NCBI RefSeq assembly: GCF_000215105.1
Contig: NC_015588.1
Coordinates: forward strand, 2,046,001-2,110,000
Origin: Isoptericola variabilis 225
GTDB lineage: Bacteria; Actinomycetota; Actinomycetes; Actinomycetales; Cellulomonadaceae
DNA: 64,000 nucleotides
Reading direction: 5' to 3'
Shown: positions 17,411 to 26,864 of the stretch, piece after piece
How the letters are laid out: every line of letters starts with the position of its first letter
How positions within the stretch are numbered: position 1 is the first letter of the stretch
Translations under genes and position numbers: made by a program
The notes under the pieces: generated by a model
What the model saw: only the letters and a program-made list of their open reading frames with translations
Database searches by the model: none
Told to the model about the DNA's origin: nothing

Positions 17411-18087
17411 GGGGAGGCCTGCTCGGCGTCGGCGATGGCCCGCTCGAGCTCGGCGCGCACGGGCGCGACGGCGGCCTGGTCAGGGTGCAGCGACAGGGAC
17501 TCGAGGTGCTGGCGCGCCTCGAAGGCGCGGTCGGCCTCGAGCGCGGCGAGCACGAGCTGCCGCCCCACTTCCGGGGTGTGCTCGCGGGCCCGCCAGTGCC
17601 CCACGCCCAGGCCGAGGGCCTCGACCGGCATCCCGGCGTCGCGCAGGATCGTCAGGCCCTCGGCGAGCGCCCGTCCCTCGGGGTCGCGCTCGGCCGCGGT
17701 GGCGAGCCGGCGCACCGCGCCCTCCGGGTCGTCGCCGAGCGAGAGCCGGCCGAGCTCCAGCAGCGGCCGCCACCCGCGCGGGTGCGCGGCGAGCTCCTCG
17801 GCGAGCGACCACACCGCCAGGTCCGCGGCGCGCTGCTTCTCGATCTCGTCGCTCGGCGCCGACAGCGGGTCCTCCGGGTTGGGCGACTCCTGGGCCCGCC
17901 GGCGCACGATCTCCGCGAGGGCGTGGAAGGCGCGCTCGTCGTTCGGGTCGTCGATGAGCATCGCGCGCAGCGCGTCCTCCTGCACCGTGTCGCCCCGGCG
18001 GCGACCCACCGTCGGGCGCCGTGCCCCCACGGTCGAGGCGGAGAACGGTCGACGGATGAGGGCGCGGAGGCGGGGCAGCAGAGCCAT
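17404..18087 (-). CDS. Hypothetical TPR-like helical protein
   Basis: 227 residues from ATG 18087 (MALLPRLRALIRRPF). The N-terminus is basic. The rest is Ala/Leu/Arg-rich and helical, with TPR-like repeats: ERAFHALAEIVRRRA, ADLAVWSLAEELAAHPRGWRPLLELGRLSLGDDPEGAVRRLATAAERDPE, ALAEGLTILRDAG. No catalytic motif or membrane segment is seen. It is convergent with aceE and divergent from fasR, and its TAG stop falls inside a unit of repeat array A. Function is unknown; a protein-interaction role would fit the repeats. Confidence 0.75.
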   Translation of the reverse strand: MALLPRLRALIRRPFSASTVGARRPTVGRRRGDTVQEDALRAMLIDDPNDERAFHALAEIVRRRAQESPNPEDPLSAPSDEIEKQRAADLAVWSLAEELAAHPRGWRPLLELGRLSLGDDPEGAVRRLATAAERDPEGRALAEGLTILRDAGMPVEALGLGVGHWRAREHTPEVGRQLVLAALEADRAFEARQHLESLSLHPDQAAVAPVRAELERAIADAEQASPK

Positions 18088-18175
18088 GCCCTCGACCCTA
18101 TCCAATGACGCCGACGCTCGACCGTGCAGCACGCCGTTTGTGCACTCCCCACAACTACCGCCGTATCCTCGGAGG

Positions 18176-19354
18176 ATGCCGAGCCCTGCACCGACCACCG
18201 TCTCCCGCGGCGAGAACATCCAGCGCGTCCGTGACGGGCTGGGGATGCTCACCGCCGCGGCGATGCGCCGCCTCGACGAGGAGGTCCCGTGGTACCGCCA
18301 GCTGCCGGCCGAGGACCGCTCCTACGTGGGCCTCGTCGCGCAGTCCGGCATCAACGCGTTCGTCTCCTGGTTCGCCGACCCGACGCAGACCCCGCACGGC
18401 GTCGGAGAGATGTTCGCGGCGGCCCCGCCCGAGCTCACGCGCTCGATCTCGCTGCAGCACACGCTGCAGCTCGTGCGCATCATGGTCGACGTCGTCGAGT
18501 CGCACTCCGACCAGATCGCGGCGCCCGGCTACGAGCGCGAGCTGCGCGAGGCGGTCCTGCGGTACTCGCGCGAGGTCGCGTTCTCGGCCGCCGAGGTCTA
18601 CGCGCGCGCCGCCGAGGTACGCGGCGCGTGGGACGCCCGGCTGGAGGCCCTGGTCGTCGACGCGCTGCTGCGCGGGGACGACGACGACTCGATCCGCTCG
18701 CGCGTGTCGGCGCTCGGGTGGAGCGGCCGCGGCCAGGCGCTCGTCGTGGTCGGCGAGGCCACGTCCAAGCTCGACGACGTGCGCACGGCCGAGCTGCGGC
18801 GCGTCGCGCGCCGGGCCGCCGGCGACGCGCTCGTCGGCATCCACGGCGACCGGCTCGTGCTCGTCCTCGGCGGCGAGGGCGACCTCGTGGCGGCGGCGAC
18901 GTCCCTGCTCGGGCGCTTCGGGCCCGGCCCCGTCGTCATCGGCGGCGTGGTGCCCGACGTGAGCGCGGCGGCACGGTCCGCGCGCGCCGCGCTCGCCGGC
19001 CTCGCGGCCGCTCCCGCGTGGCCGCAGGCCCCGCGCCCCGTGCTCGCCGACGACCTGCTGCCCGAGCGCGTCCTCATCGGCGACGCGACCGCGCGCCGCA
19101 CGCTCGTGACCCAGGCGTACCGACCGCTGCAGGAGGCGACGGGCTCCGTGCTCGAGACGCTCTCGGCCTACCTCGGCACGGGCCGGTCGCTCGAGGCCGC
19201 GGCCCGCCGCCTGTACGTGCACCCCAACACGGTGCGCTACCGGTTGCGCAAGGTCTCCGAGATCACCGGCTGGGACCCGCTCGACGCCCGGGAGTCGTTC
19301 GTGCTCCAGATGGCGCTCGCGCTCGGCCAGCTCGACCGGGCCGAGCGCCCCTGA
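18176..19354 (+). CDS. fasR: PucR-type regulator of fatty-acid synthesis (FasR-like)
   Basis: 392 residues. ATG 18176 follows TATCCT (18163-18168) by 7 bases, so the transcript is probably leaderless; the adjacent GGAGG is too close to act as a ribosome site. The C-terminal PucR-type helix-turn-helix is clear at about 335-370 (YLGTGRSLEAAARRLYVHPNTVRYRLRKVSEITG). The central part resembles the degenerate cyclase-like domain of this family. In Streptomyces the equivalent gene sits directly before fabD and activates the fab operon. The same order and orientation here support that role. Confidence 0.88.
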   Translation: MPSPAPTTVSRGENIQRVRDGLGMLTAAAMRRLDEEVPWYRQLPAEDRSYVGLVAQSGINAFVSWFADPTQTPHGVGEMFAAAPPELTRSISLQHTLQLVRIMVDVVESHSDQIAAPGYERELREAVLRYSREVAFSAAEVYARAAEVRGAWDARLEALVVDALLRGDDDDSIRSRVSALGWSGRGQALVVVGEATSKLDDVRTAELRRVARRAAGDALVGIHGDRLVLVLGGEGDLVAAATSLLGRFGPGPVVIGGVVPDVSAAARSARAALAGLAAAPAWPQAPRPVLADDLLPERVLIGDATARRTLVTQAYRPLQEATGSVLETLSAYLGTGRSLEAAARRLYVHPNTVRYRLRKVSEITGWDPLDARESFVLQMALALGQLDRAERP

Positions 19355-19447
19355 GCCGGCGCGTTTGAGGATTCCCACAATCGCCCCCCACCAGGTTGGT
19401 GCGGGTCACGACGCGTCGGGCACCCCGCGGGGTGGCACCGTGGGTCC

Positions 19448-20437
19448 GTGCTCGCCGTCGTCTGCCCTGGACAGGGCTCTCAGACCCCCGGGATGCTCGC
19501 GCCGTGGCTCGAGCTGCCCGGCACCGCCGACCTCCTCGACTCGTTCTCGGCCGCGGCCGGGACCGACCTCGTCACGCACGGGACGACGTCGGACGCCGAC
19601 ACGATCCGTGACACCGCCGTCGCCCAGCCGCTGATCGTCGCCTCCTCGCTCGTGTCGCTGCGCACGATCCTCGACGGGCGCGACGCGAGCGAGGTCGTCG
19701 ACGTCACGGCGGGCCACTCGGTCGGCGAGCTCTCCGCCGCGGCCGTCGCGGGCGTGCTCGACGACGCCGGCGCGGTCGGCCTGGTCTCGCACCGCGCCCG
19801 GGCCATGGCCGAGGCGGCCGCCGCGGCCGAGTCCGGGATGAGCGCCGTGGTCGGCGGCGACCCCGACGAGGTCCTCGCGTCGATCGAGGCCGCCGGCCTC
19901 TTCCCCGCCAACGTCAACGGCGGCGGCCAGGTCGTGGCCGCAGGCGGGCTCGCCGAGCTCAAGGCCCTCGCCGAGCAGCCGCCGGCGCGTGCCCGCGTCA
20001 TCCCGCTCCAGGTCGCCGGCGCGTTCCACACGCCGTACATGGAGTCGGCGCGCGCCGCCTTCGAGCAGGTCGCGCGCGGCTGGCTCGCGACCGACCCGCG
20101 CCTGCCGCTGCTGAGCGACGCCGACGGCGCCACGTACGACACGCTCGCGCCGGGCTCGCACGGCCACGGCACCGCGGCCGACGTGCTGAGCCGGCTCGCC
20201 GCCCAGGTCACGGCGCCCGTGCGGTGGGACCTGTGCCAGGCGACGCTCGCCGAGCGCGGCGTCACCGCGATCCTCGAGCTCGCCCCGGGCGGCGTCCTCG
20301 CCGGCCTCGCCAAGCGTTCCCTCAAGGGCGTCGAGCTCGTCGCCGTCAAGTCCCCCGACGACGTCGAGGCCGCGCGCGACCTCGTCGCCCGCCACTCCGT
20401 CGTCGGCGGCGCCGGCACGGCCGAGGTGACCGCATGA
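19448..20437 (+). CDS. fabD: Malonyl-CoA:ACP transacylase
   Basis: 329 residues from GTG 19448. It transfers malonyl groups from CoA to acyl carrier protein for type II fatty-acid synthesis. Visible marks are GQGSQ (residues 8-12), the nucleophile elbow GHSVGE (about 90) with the catalytic Ser, and the catalytic His in AGAFHTPYM (about 193). It begins the fabD-fabH-acpP-fabF operon 93 bp after fasR and overlaps fabH by 4 bp (ATGA), indicating coupled translation. Confidence 0.96.
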   Translation: MLAVVCPGQGSQTPGMLAPWLELPGTADLLDSFSAAAGTDLVTHGTTSDADTIRDTAVAQPLIVASSLVSLRTILDGRDASEVVDVTAGHSVGELSAAAVAGVLDDAGAVGLVSHRARAMAEAAAAAESGMSAVVGGDPDEVLASIEAAGLFPANVNGGGQVVAAGGLAELKALAEQPPARARVIPLQVAGAFHTPYMESARAAFEQVARGWLATDPRLPLLSDADGATYDTLAPGSHGHGTAADVLSRLAAQVTAPVRWDLCQATLAERGVTAILELAPGGVLAGLAKRSLKGVELVAVKSPDDVEAARDLVARHSVVGGAGTAEVTA

Positions 20438-21444
20438 CCGCGCGGCGCACGCTGCGCCAGGCGGAGCCCGTGCGGTACTCCCGCATCCTGTCGATCGCCG
20501 GCGAACGCGGCAGCGAGGTCGTCACGAACGACGACATCGCGGGCCCGATCGACTCCTCGGACGAGTGGATCCGCCAGCGCACCGGGATCGTGACGCGGCG
20601 CCGCGCGACCGCGGACGTCGACGTGCTCGACCTGTCCGAGGCCGCCGCCCGCAAGGCCCTCGACGCCGCGGGGCTCACCGGCTCCGACGTCGACGCGGTG
20701 ATCCTGTCGACCATCACGTACTTCCACCAGACGCCGTCGGGCGCCGCGATCCTCGCCGAGCGCCTGGGCGCGACGCCGGCCGCCGCGTACGACATCTCGG
20801 CGGCCTGCGCCGGCTACGCCTACGGCATCGGCCAGGCCGACGCGCTCGTGCGCTCGGGCGCCGCCCGGCACGTGCTCGTCATCGGCGCCGAGAAGCTCAG
20901 CGACATCATCGACCCGACGGACCGGTCGATCTCGTTCCTCCTCGGCGACGGCGCGGGCGCCGCCGTCGTCGGCCCCTCCGACACGCCGGGCATCGGCCCG
21001 ACCGTCTGGGGCTCCGACGGCGCCAAGGCGCAGGCGATCCGCCAGACGCACTCGCTGACCGAGCTCGCGCAGGACCCGTCGCTCGGCATGCCCACGCTGC
21101 GCCAGGACGGGCCGTCGGTGTTCAAGTGGGCGAGCTTCCAGATGGCCCCGGTCGCCGCGAAGGCGATGGCCGAGGCAGGCGTCGAGCCCGAGGACATCCA
21201 GGTCTTCGTCCCGCACCAGGCGAACATGCGGATCATCGACCAGATGGTCAAGCAGCTGCGCCTGCCCGAGGACGTCGCCGTGGCCCGCGACATCGCGGAC
21301 ACCGGCAACACGTCGGCCGCGTCGATCCCGCTGGCGACCGAGCGCCTGCTCGCGGAGGGCTCGGCGGCGTCGGGCGACCTCGCGCTGCAGATCGGGTTCG
21401 GCGCCGGGCTCGTCTACGCGGCCCAGGTGGTCGTGCTCCCGTAG
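20434..21444 (+). CDS. fabH: 3-oxoacyl-ACP synthase III (KAS III)
   Basis: 336 residues, starting in the 4-bp ATGA overlap with fabD. It condenses acyl-CoA primers with malonyl-ACP to start each fatty-acid chain; in this lineage branched primers are expected. The catalytic triad is visible: Cys in SAACAGY (about 122), His in VPHQANMR (about 260) and Asn in DTGNTSAAS (about 290). The N-terminus shows SDEWIRQRTGI, the CoA-site Arg/Trp region. Length and spacing are normal. Confidence 0.96.
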   Translation: MTARRTLRQAEPVRYSRILSIAGERGSEVVTNDDIAGPIDSSDEWIRQRTGIVTRRRATADVDVLDLSEAAARKALDAAGLTGSDVDAVILSTITYFHQTPSGAAILAERLGATPAAAYDISAACAGYAYGIGQADALVRSGAARHVLVIGAEKLSDIIDPTDRSISFLLGDGAGAAVVGPSDTPGIGPTVWGSDGAKAQAIRQTHSLTELAQDPSLGMPTLRQDGPSVFKWASFQMAPVAAKAMAEAGVEPEDIQVFVPHQANMRIIDQMVKQLRLPEDVAVARDIADTGNTSAASIPLATERLLAEGSAASGDLALQIGFGAGLVYAAQVVVLP

Positions 21445-21548
21445 CCCGCCACTAACCACCCGACGTCGCGGTGCGGGAGAATCGCACCGCAACACCCACC
21501 GACCCGGTGCCGGACGGCCGGTACCCCGTTCAAGGAGAAACCCACCCC

Positions 21549-21797
21549 ATGGCTTACACGTCCCAGGAGATCCTCGAGGGCCTCGCCGAGATCGTCGCCG
21601 AGGAGACCGGTCTTCCCACCGACGCCGTCGCCCCCGAGAAGTCCTTCACCGACGACCTCGACATCGACTCGCTGTCGATGATGACGATCGTCACGCACGC
21701 CGAGGACAAGTTCGACGTCCGCATCCCCGACGACGACGTCAAGAACCTCACGACCGTCGGCGACGCCGTCAAGTACATCGAGGGCGCCCAGAGCTGA
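21549..21797 (+). CDS. acpP: Acyl carrier protein
   Basis: 82 residues, highly acidic. The phosphopantetheine attachment serine is S41 in DIDSLSM. ATG 21549 is preceded by AAGGAGAAA. It carries growing acyl chains for the type II synthase encoded on both sides. A GACCTGACCTCAGGTCAG inverted repeat just after the stop (about 21796-21813) may form a small hairpin within the operon. Confidence 0.97.
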   Translation: MAYTSQEILEGLAEIVAEETGLPTDAVAPEKSFTDDLDIDSLSMMTIVTHAEDKFDVRIPDDDVKNLTTVGDAVKYIEGAQS

Positions 21798-21887
21798 CCT
21801 GACCTCAGGTCAGCAGCCGCCCCGGGCCGGGGCGGACCGGTGACCCCGGTCCGCCCCGACCGACCCCCACCCGACCAGGAGAGCACC

Positions 21888-23132
21888 ATGACCGCAGCAC
21901 GCGACGTCGTCGTCACCGGCCTCGGCGCGACCACGCCTCTCGGCGGCGACGCGCCGACCACCTGGGCTGCCGCCCTGGCGGGCGAGTCCGGAGCCCGGAC
22001 TCTCGAGAACGACTGGGCGGAGAAGTACGGGATCCCCGTGACCTTCGCGGCGACCATCAAGGTCAAGCCGGAGGAGGTGCTCCCCCGCCCCGAGCTCAAG
22101 CGCATGGACCCGTCCGCGCAGTACGCGATCATCGCGGCGCGCGAGGCGTGGCAGGACGCGGGCGCCCCCGAGGTCGACGGCGAGCGCCTGGGCGCGGTCG
22201 TGTCGTCGGGCATCGGCGGCATCTGGACCACGCTCGACGGCTGGGACCTCCTCAAGGAGCGCGGCGCGCGCCGCATGCTCCCCATGACGGTGCCGATGCT
22301 CATGCCGAACTCGGCCGTCGCGTACGTGTCGCTCGAGCTGGGGGCGCAGGCCGGCGCCCACGCGCTCGTGTCCGCGTGCGCCTCCGGCGCCGAGGCCATC
22401 GGCTACGCGATCGACATGATCCGCACCGGCCGGGCCGACGTCGTCGTCGCGGGCGGCACCGAGGCCACGATCCACCCCATGCCGATCGCGGCGTTCGCGG
22501 CGTCGCGCACCCTGTCGCTGCGCAACGACGACCCGCAGGGCGCCTCGCGCCCGTACGACGTCGACCGCGACGGCTTCGTCATCGGCGAGGGTGCGGCGGT
22601 GCTCGTGCTCGAGAGCGCGGAGCACGCCGCCGCGCGCGGCGCGAGCGTGTACGCGCGCATCGCCGGCGTCGGCCTCTCCGCCGACGCGTACCACATCACG
22701 TCCCCGGACCCGGACGGCAAGGGTCAGGTCGCGGCCATGCGCCGGGCGCTCGAGGACGCGGGCGTGACGGGTGCGGACGTCGTGCACGTCAACGCGCACG
22801 CGACGTCGACCAAGGTCGGCGACCTCACCGAGACCCGGTCCATCCGCGCGCTCCTCGGCGACGACGCGGACCACGTCCAGCTCTCGGCGACCAAGTCGAT
22901 GACGGGGCACCTGCTGGGTGGCGCGGGCGCGCTCGAGACGCTGTTCGCGGTCAAGGCCGTGTCCGAGCGGCTCGCCCCGCCGACGATCAACGTCGACAAC
23001 CCCGACCCGGAGCTGCAGGTGCCGCTCGTGCGGTCGGTGCCGGAGAAGCTGCCCGACGGCGACATCGTCGCCATCAACAACTCGTTCGGCTTCGGCGGCC
23101 ACAACGTCGCGCTGGTGGTCGCGAACGCCTGA
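21888..23132 (+). CDS. fabF: 3-oxoacyl-ACP synthase II (KAS II)
   Basis: 414 residues from ATG 21888, with AGGAGA upstream. It elongates acyl-ACP with malonyl-ACP. Catalytic Cys in VSACASGAEA (about 164), His in NAHATST (about 304) and His in SMTGHLLGG (about 340) are all present, followed by the C-terminal NNSFGFGGHN signature. It is the last gene of the fab operon; a 22-bp palindrome lies 140 bp downstream. Confidence 0.97.
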   Translation: MTAARDVVVTGLGATTPLGGDAPTTWAAALAGESGARTLENDWAEKYGIPVTFAATIKVKPEEVLPRPELKRMDPSAQYAIIAAREAWQDAGAPEVDGERLGAVVSSGIGGIWTTLDGWDLLKERGARRMLPMTVPMLMPNSAVAYVSLELGAQAGAHALVSACASGAEAIGYAIDMIRTGRADVVVAGGTEATIHPMPIAAFAASRTLSLRNDDPQGASRPYDVDRDGFVIGEGAAVLVLESAEHAAARGASVYARIAGVGLSADAYHITSPDPDGKGQVAAMRRALEDAGVTGADVVHVNAHATSTKVGDLTETRSIRALLGDDADHVQLSATKSMTGHLLGGAGALETLFAVKAVSERLAPPTINVDNPDPELQVPLVRSVPEKLPDGDIVAINNSFGFGGHNVALVVANA

Positions 23133-23275
23133 CGCCGAGCGAGGCACACCCCGGCGAGCAGGCCGGGACGGGATCCTTCCCGTCCCGACCCGTTCCGCGT
23201 TCCAGGGCTGCTCCGTCCCCCGGTTCTGACGCCGACCTCTGGCGCACTCGGCCGAGCCGACGTAGCGTGTGGAGC

Positions 23276-23297
23276 GGCCGCTCTCGTGAGAGCGGCC
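23276..23297 (+). terminator. hairpin ending the fab operon
   Basis: Perfect inverted repeat GGCCGCTCTC-GT-GAGAGCGGCC, 10-bp stem. It is followed by a C/G-rich stretch without a T-run. It lies between fabF and the surface-protein gene. Confidence 0.6.
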
Positions 23298-23586
23298 CGA
23301 CAGCAGACGAACCTTGGGGGCGGGGTTCGTGACGGCTCGGTGTCATCACGCGCGACGGTCGACGGTGCCGTCCGGCGCTTTCCGAGCCACCTCCTGCTCC
23401 CCCGACCCACGCACTCCGCGACGACCGTGACTGGTCTGTCCTTTTCGCGGGGAATCGTCACCAGAAATCACCCGCAAAGGTGCGTCATTTTCGGCTCGTT
23501 CGCATGGCGGAGCGTGATCAGGGCAACCTAGCGTCGAGCGCGAGGCCACCAAGGGGGTGGCTCCTCTGCTGCCAAGGGGGCAAACA
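23298..23586. promoter_or_regulatory. upstream region of the LPXTG surface-protein gene
   Basis: About 290 bp without a credible gene; base composition drops locally (CCTTTTCGCGGGGAATCGTC, AGAAATCACCC, CATTTTCGG), as expected for promoters in this genome. AAGGGGG (23574-23580) precedes GTG 23587 and is the ribosome site. No operator palindrome stands out. Confidence 0.4.
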
Positions 23587-26500
23587 GTGAGGACATGGCG
23601 TGGACACGCGCGTCACAGCGCAGCATCACCACCGGAGAGCCTGAAGAAGGCTCCGCGACACCGCCGCCGCTTCGACCGCAGGACGGTCAAGCGCACGATC
23701 GGGATCACCACCGCAGCCGGCGTCGTCGGCGCCGCGGCATTCGCCGGGGCGTCGGTCGCGACCGCCGAACCGACCGACCAGACCGAGGCGCTCGGCAAGT
23801 TCCTCGGCGGCAGCACGCTGTCGGTCAACCTTGACGACATCGCCGCGCTCGAGGGCGCGCACGCGGAGTACCCCTCCGGCGAGACGCTCGACACCAACCC
23901 GCTCGCCGCCGAGGTGCTCAACGCCGTCGCGGTCGATCTCGGAGACTCCCTCCAGCTCTTCGGGCCCAACGGTGTCATCGCGCTCGGGGCGGTCAACCAG
24001 TACGCCGAGGCCGACGCCGAGGGCGCGGCGGCCGCGTCCGGCGCGGTCAGCGACCAGGGCGCGATCTCGGTCGGAGGGTCGGCGGAGTTCCCGTCCGACG
24101 CCACCGTGTCGCTCACGCCGCTCCTGCCGGAGCTCGCCGACGGCGTGGTCTCGCAGCTCGACCTCGAGCTGGGGGCGCTGTCCGCGTCGGCTGCCTGGCC
24201 GGCCGGCGGCGAGCCCACCGGTGACTACGACATCGCCGGCGCCATGCTGCAGTTCGAGAGCCCGCTCGTCGGCGGTGTCTACACGGACCTGCAGGACGCG
24301 ATCGTGCCTGTGCAGGGCACGCTCGACGACCTGACCGCCGATCTGACCGACGCGCTCGACGGCCTCATCAACCTGAACCTCGTGGCCGCGCGGTCCACGG
24401 GGACCGTCGACGTCACGCTCCCCGATCTGACGACGGTCCTGCCGTCCGGATTCGTCGGGGACGGCGCGGTCCAGGTCAACCTGCAGACCGGCGAGGTCCT
24501 CGTCGATCTCGAGCAACTCCTTGCCGAGAACCCGGACCTGCCGGACCTCAACGACCTGCCGGCCAACTACGAGATCCTCAACGGCGACGTCATCGCGGCG
24601 ATCGGCGAGGCGACGACGAACACCATCACCTCGATCGTCGAGGACGTCGCTGCCGGCGTCCGGACCGCCGTCGAGAACACGGCGGTGTCCGTCGACATCA
24701 ACTTCGAGGTCCTGACCCCCGACCTTCCGCCCACGTGGACCACCGTCCTCGGGCTCTCCCTCGACGCGACTCTCGCCGAGATCGACAGCGGTGCGGCGGT
24801 CGTCGACATCACGACGGTCCCCGGAACCGAGGATCTGCTCGACACACTGCTCGAGCTGCTCGGCCTCGAATCCACCGACGAGCTCGAGTCCGAGGTGCTC
24901 AGCCTCCTCCTGGCTCCCATCGGCGACGTCTTCGACGCCGTCGACGGGTTGGACGGCGCGCTCAACAACCTCACGACGGGTCTTGCCACCGAGGTGGTGG
25001 ACCCGGTCCTCGACGTGGTGACGACCGTCGTGTCGCTCACCGGCAACGTCCAGGAGCAGCCTGGCGACCTGCCGGCTCACGACCCGACGGGTACCGAGTC
25101 GTTCACGCAGCGCGCGCTTCAGCTCACGCTGCTGCCGGGCGCCACGCCGCTCGCCCAGGTGAACCTCGCCTCGGCGACCGTGCGAGCCGTGGAAGCGGAG
25201 CTCGACCTCGCCGTGACGGTCACGCCGGACGTCGCGGCGCCGGGTGACACGGTGACGGTCGACGGCACCGGCTACACGCCGAGCTCGACGGTCACCGTCG
25301 AGATCCGCGACGGCGAGGGCACGGTCATCGCGACCGTCGAGGACGTCCCGACGGACGCGGAGGGTACCTTCACCACGCCCGTCACCATCCCCGGTGACAC
25401 CGAGCCCGGTGCGTACGTCGCGGTCGGCATCGACGACACGACAGGCCAGGAAGCCGAGGACGCGCTGACCATCGAGGTGGACGGCACCGAGGTGGACGGG
25501 ACCGAGGTCGACGGGACCGAGGTCGACGGCACCGAGGTCGACGGCACCGAGGTCGACGGCACCGAGGTCGACGGCACCGAGGTCGACGGCACCGAGGTCG
25601 ACGGCACCGAGGTCGACGGCACCGAGGTCGACGGCACCGAGGTCGACGGCACCGAGGTCGACGGCACCGAGGTCGACGGCACCGAGGTCGACGGCACCGA
25701 GGTCGACGGCACCGAGGTCGACGGCACCGAGGTCGACGGCACCGAGGTCGACGGCACCGAGGTCGACGGCACCGAGGTCGACGGCACCGAGGTCGACGGC
25801 ACCGAGGTCGACGGCACCGAGGTCGACGGCACCGAGGTCGACGGCACCGAGGTCGACGGCACCGAGGTCGACGGCACCGAGGTCGACGGCACCGAGGTCG
25901 ACGGCACCGAGGTCGACGGCACCGAGGTCGACGGCACCGAGGTCGACGGCACCGAGGTCGACGGCACCGAGGTCGACGGCACCGAGGTCGACGGCACCGA
26001 GGTCGACGGCACCGAGGTCGACGGCACCGAGCCTGACGACCCGACGATCACGGTCGAGCCCGACACCGTGTTCCCCGGTGACCAGGTGACGGTGACCGGT
26101 GAGGACTGGCCCGCCAGCTCCACGGTCACGGTCGACCTCGTCGACCCGGACGGGAACGTCGTGGCCACGGTCGAGGTCGAGACCGACGAGAACGGCAGCT
26201 TCACCACGCCGATCACGGTCCCCGAGGACGCCGTCCCCGGTGACTACACCGTCGAGGCGTGGGACGACGCCGGCAACTTCGCCGACGACGACCTCACGGT
26301 CCTGCCGGAGGACCGCGTCCTCAGCTCCGTGTTCGAGAAGCCGCGCGTCCAGCGCGGTGAGGAGCAGACGTTCGTCGCGTGGGGCTTCGAGCCCGGCGAG
26401 CAGGTCCAGGCCCGGATCAACTCCGAGCCGCTCACGCTCCCGGTCCGCACGGCCGACGCAGAGGGTCGGGTCAGCTGGACCTTCGTGGTCCCGGCCGACT

Positions 26501-26772
26501 TCGAGGTCGGTCCGCACACCGGCACGGCGACGAGCGTCGAGGTAGGCGACTCGACGACGGCGGCGTTCGCCGTCTACGCCGAGACGTCGTCGGGTGGCGG
26601 CACCGGCGGTACCGGTGGTGCCGGCGGCACGGGTAAGACCGGCGGTGGCGGCATGCTGCCGAAGACGGGCGCCGACTCGGCGGCCTACCTCGGCCTGGCC
26701 CTGCTCCTGATCGGGACGGGCACCGCGGCGGTGATCGGCGCGAAGCGCCGGACCCGCTCCGCGAAGGGCTGA
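23587..26772 (+). CDS. LPXTG-anchored choice-of-anchor-G-type surface protein with 36 TEVDG repeats
   Basis: 1061 residues from GTG 23587. The arginine-rich N-terminus and a signal segment ([20 protein letters not shown], cleavage near ATA-EP) precede a large globular region (about 55-545) typical of actinobacterial choice-of-anchor G proteins. Then come an Ig-like/PKD-like domain ([20 protein letters not shown]), an acidic linker of 36 TEVDG pentapeptides (about 630-813), a second Ig-like domain ([18 protein letters not shown]), a third module, a Gly/Thr linker and a sortase signal LPKTG (about 1024) with membrane helix and KRRTRSAKG tail. It should be covalently attached to peptidoglycan. 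The linker may serve as a stalk, metal-binding surface or modification target. DUF5819 and HTTM genes follow. Confidence 0.85.
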   Translation: MRTWRGHARHSAASPPESLKKAPRHRRRFDRRTVKRTIGITTAAGVVGAAAFAGASVATAEPTDQTEALGKFLGGSTLSVNLDDIAALEGAHAEYPSGETLDTNPLAAEVLNAVAVDLGDSLQLFGPNGVIALGAVNQYAEADAEGAAAASGAVSDQGAISVGGSAEFPSDATVSLTPLLPELADGVVSQLDLELGALSASAAWPAGGEPTGDYDIAGAMLQFESPLVGGVYTDLQDAIVPVQGTLDDLTADLTDALDGLINLNLVAARSTGTVDVTLPDLTTVLPSGFVGDGAVQVNLQTGEVLVDLEQLLAENPDLPDLNDLPANYEILNGDVIAAIGEATTNTITSIVEDVAAGVRTAVENTAVSVDINFEVLTPDLPPTWTTVLGLSLDATLAEIDSGAAVVDITTVPGTEDLLDTLLELLGLESTDELESEVLSLLLAPIGDVFDAVDGLDGALNNLTTGLATEVVDPVLDVVTTVVSLTGNVQEQPGDLPAHDPTGTESFTQRALQLTLLPGATPLAQVNLASATVRAVEAELDLAVTVTPDVAAPGDTVTVDGTGYTPSSTVTVEIRDGEGTVIATVEDVPTDAEGTFTTPVTIPGDTEPGAYVAVGIDDTTGQEAEDALTIEVDGTEVDGTEVDGTEVDGTEVDGTEVDGTEVDGTEVDGTEVDGTEVDGTEVDGTEVDGTEVDGTEVDGTEVDGTEVDGTEVDGTEVDGTEVDGTEVDGTEVDGTEVDGTEVDGTEVDGTEVDGTEVDGTEVDGTEVDGTEVDGTEVDGTEVDGTEVDGTEVDGTEVDGTEVDGTEVDGTEVDGTEPDDPTITVEPDTVFPGDQVTVTGEDWPASSTVTVDLVDPDGNVVATVEVETDENGSFTTPITVPEDAVPGDYTVEAWDDAGNFADDDLTVLPEDRVLSSVFEKPRVQRGEEQTFVAWGFEPGEQVQARINSEPLTLPVRTADAEGRVSWTFVVPADFEVGPHTGTATSVEVGDSTTAAFAVYAETSSGGGTGGTGGAGGTGKTGGGGMLPKTGADSAAYLGLALLLIGTGTAAVIGAKRRTRSAKG
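25474..26025 (+). repeat. 15-bp tandem repeat (ACCGAGGTCGACGGC) x 36 plus a partial unit
   Basis: Starting with GAGGTGGACGGC at 25474, 36 full 15-bp units run from 25486 to 26025. All units from the fourth onward (25531 on) are identical, and the first few differ only at synonymous third positions (GTG/GTC, GGG/GGC). The unit keeps frame (TEVDG), so copy number can change without a frameshift. Near-identity at DNA level indicates recent expansion or ongoing homogenisation. Confidence 0.97.
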
Positions 26773-26799
26773 TCCGCCAGTACCCGGTAGTACGGTCGG

Positions 26800-26828
26800 C
26801 CCGGCGTGACCTTCCAGGCCACGCCGGG
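26800..26828 (+). terminator. hairpin after the LPXTG gene
   Basis: Arms CCCGGCGTG (26800-26808) and CACGCCGGG (26820-26828) with an 11-nt loop lie in the 92-bp gap before the DUF5819 gene. It may terminate or attenuate, so the downstream pair could have its own promoter or be expressed at a lower level. Confidence 0.55.
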
Positions 26829-26864
26829 TCGGCCGCTACAGGGCCACGTCACAGGAGATCACCA

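Noticed and set aside
25474-26025. CRISPR array
   Set aside because: Units are contiguous 15-bp coding repeats with no unique spacers and no cas genes.
25272-26216. Antisense PSTSV-repeat protein over the minisatellite
   Set aside because: The 15-bp repeat leaves all frames open. No start context or flanking domains are on that strand, whereas the sense frame continues into Ig-like domains and an LPXTG signal.
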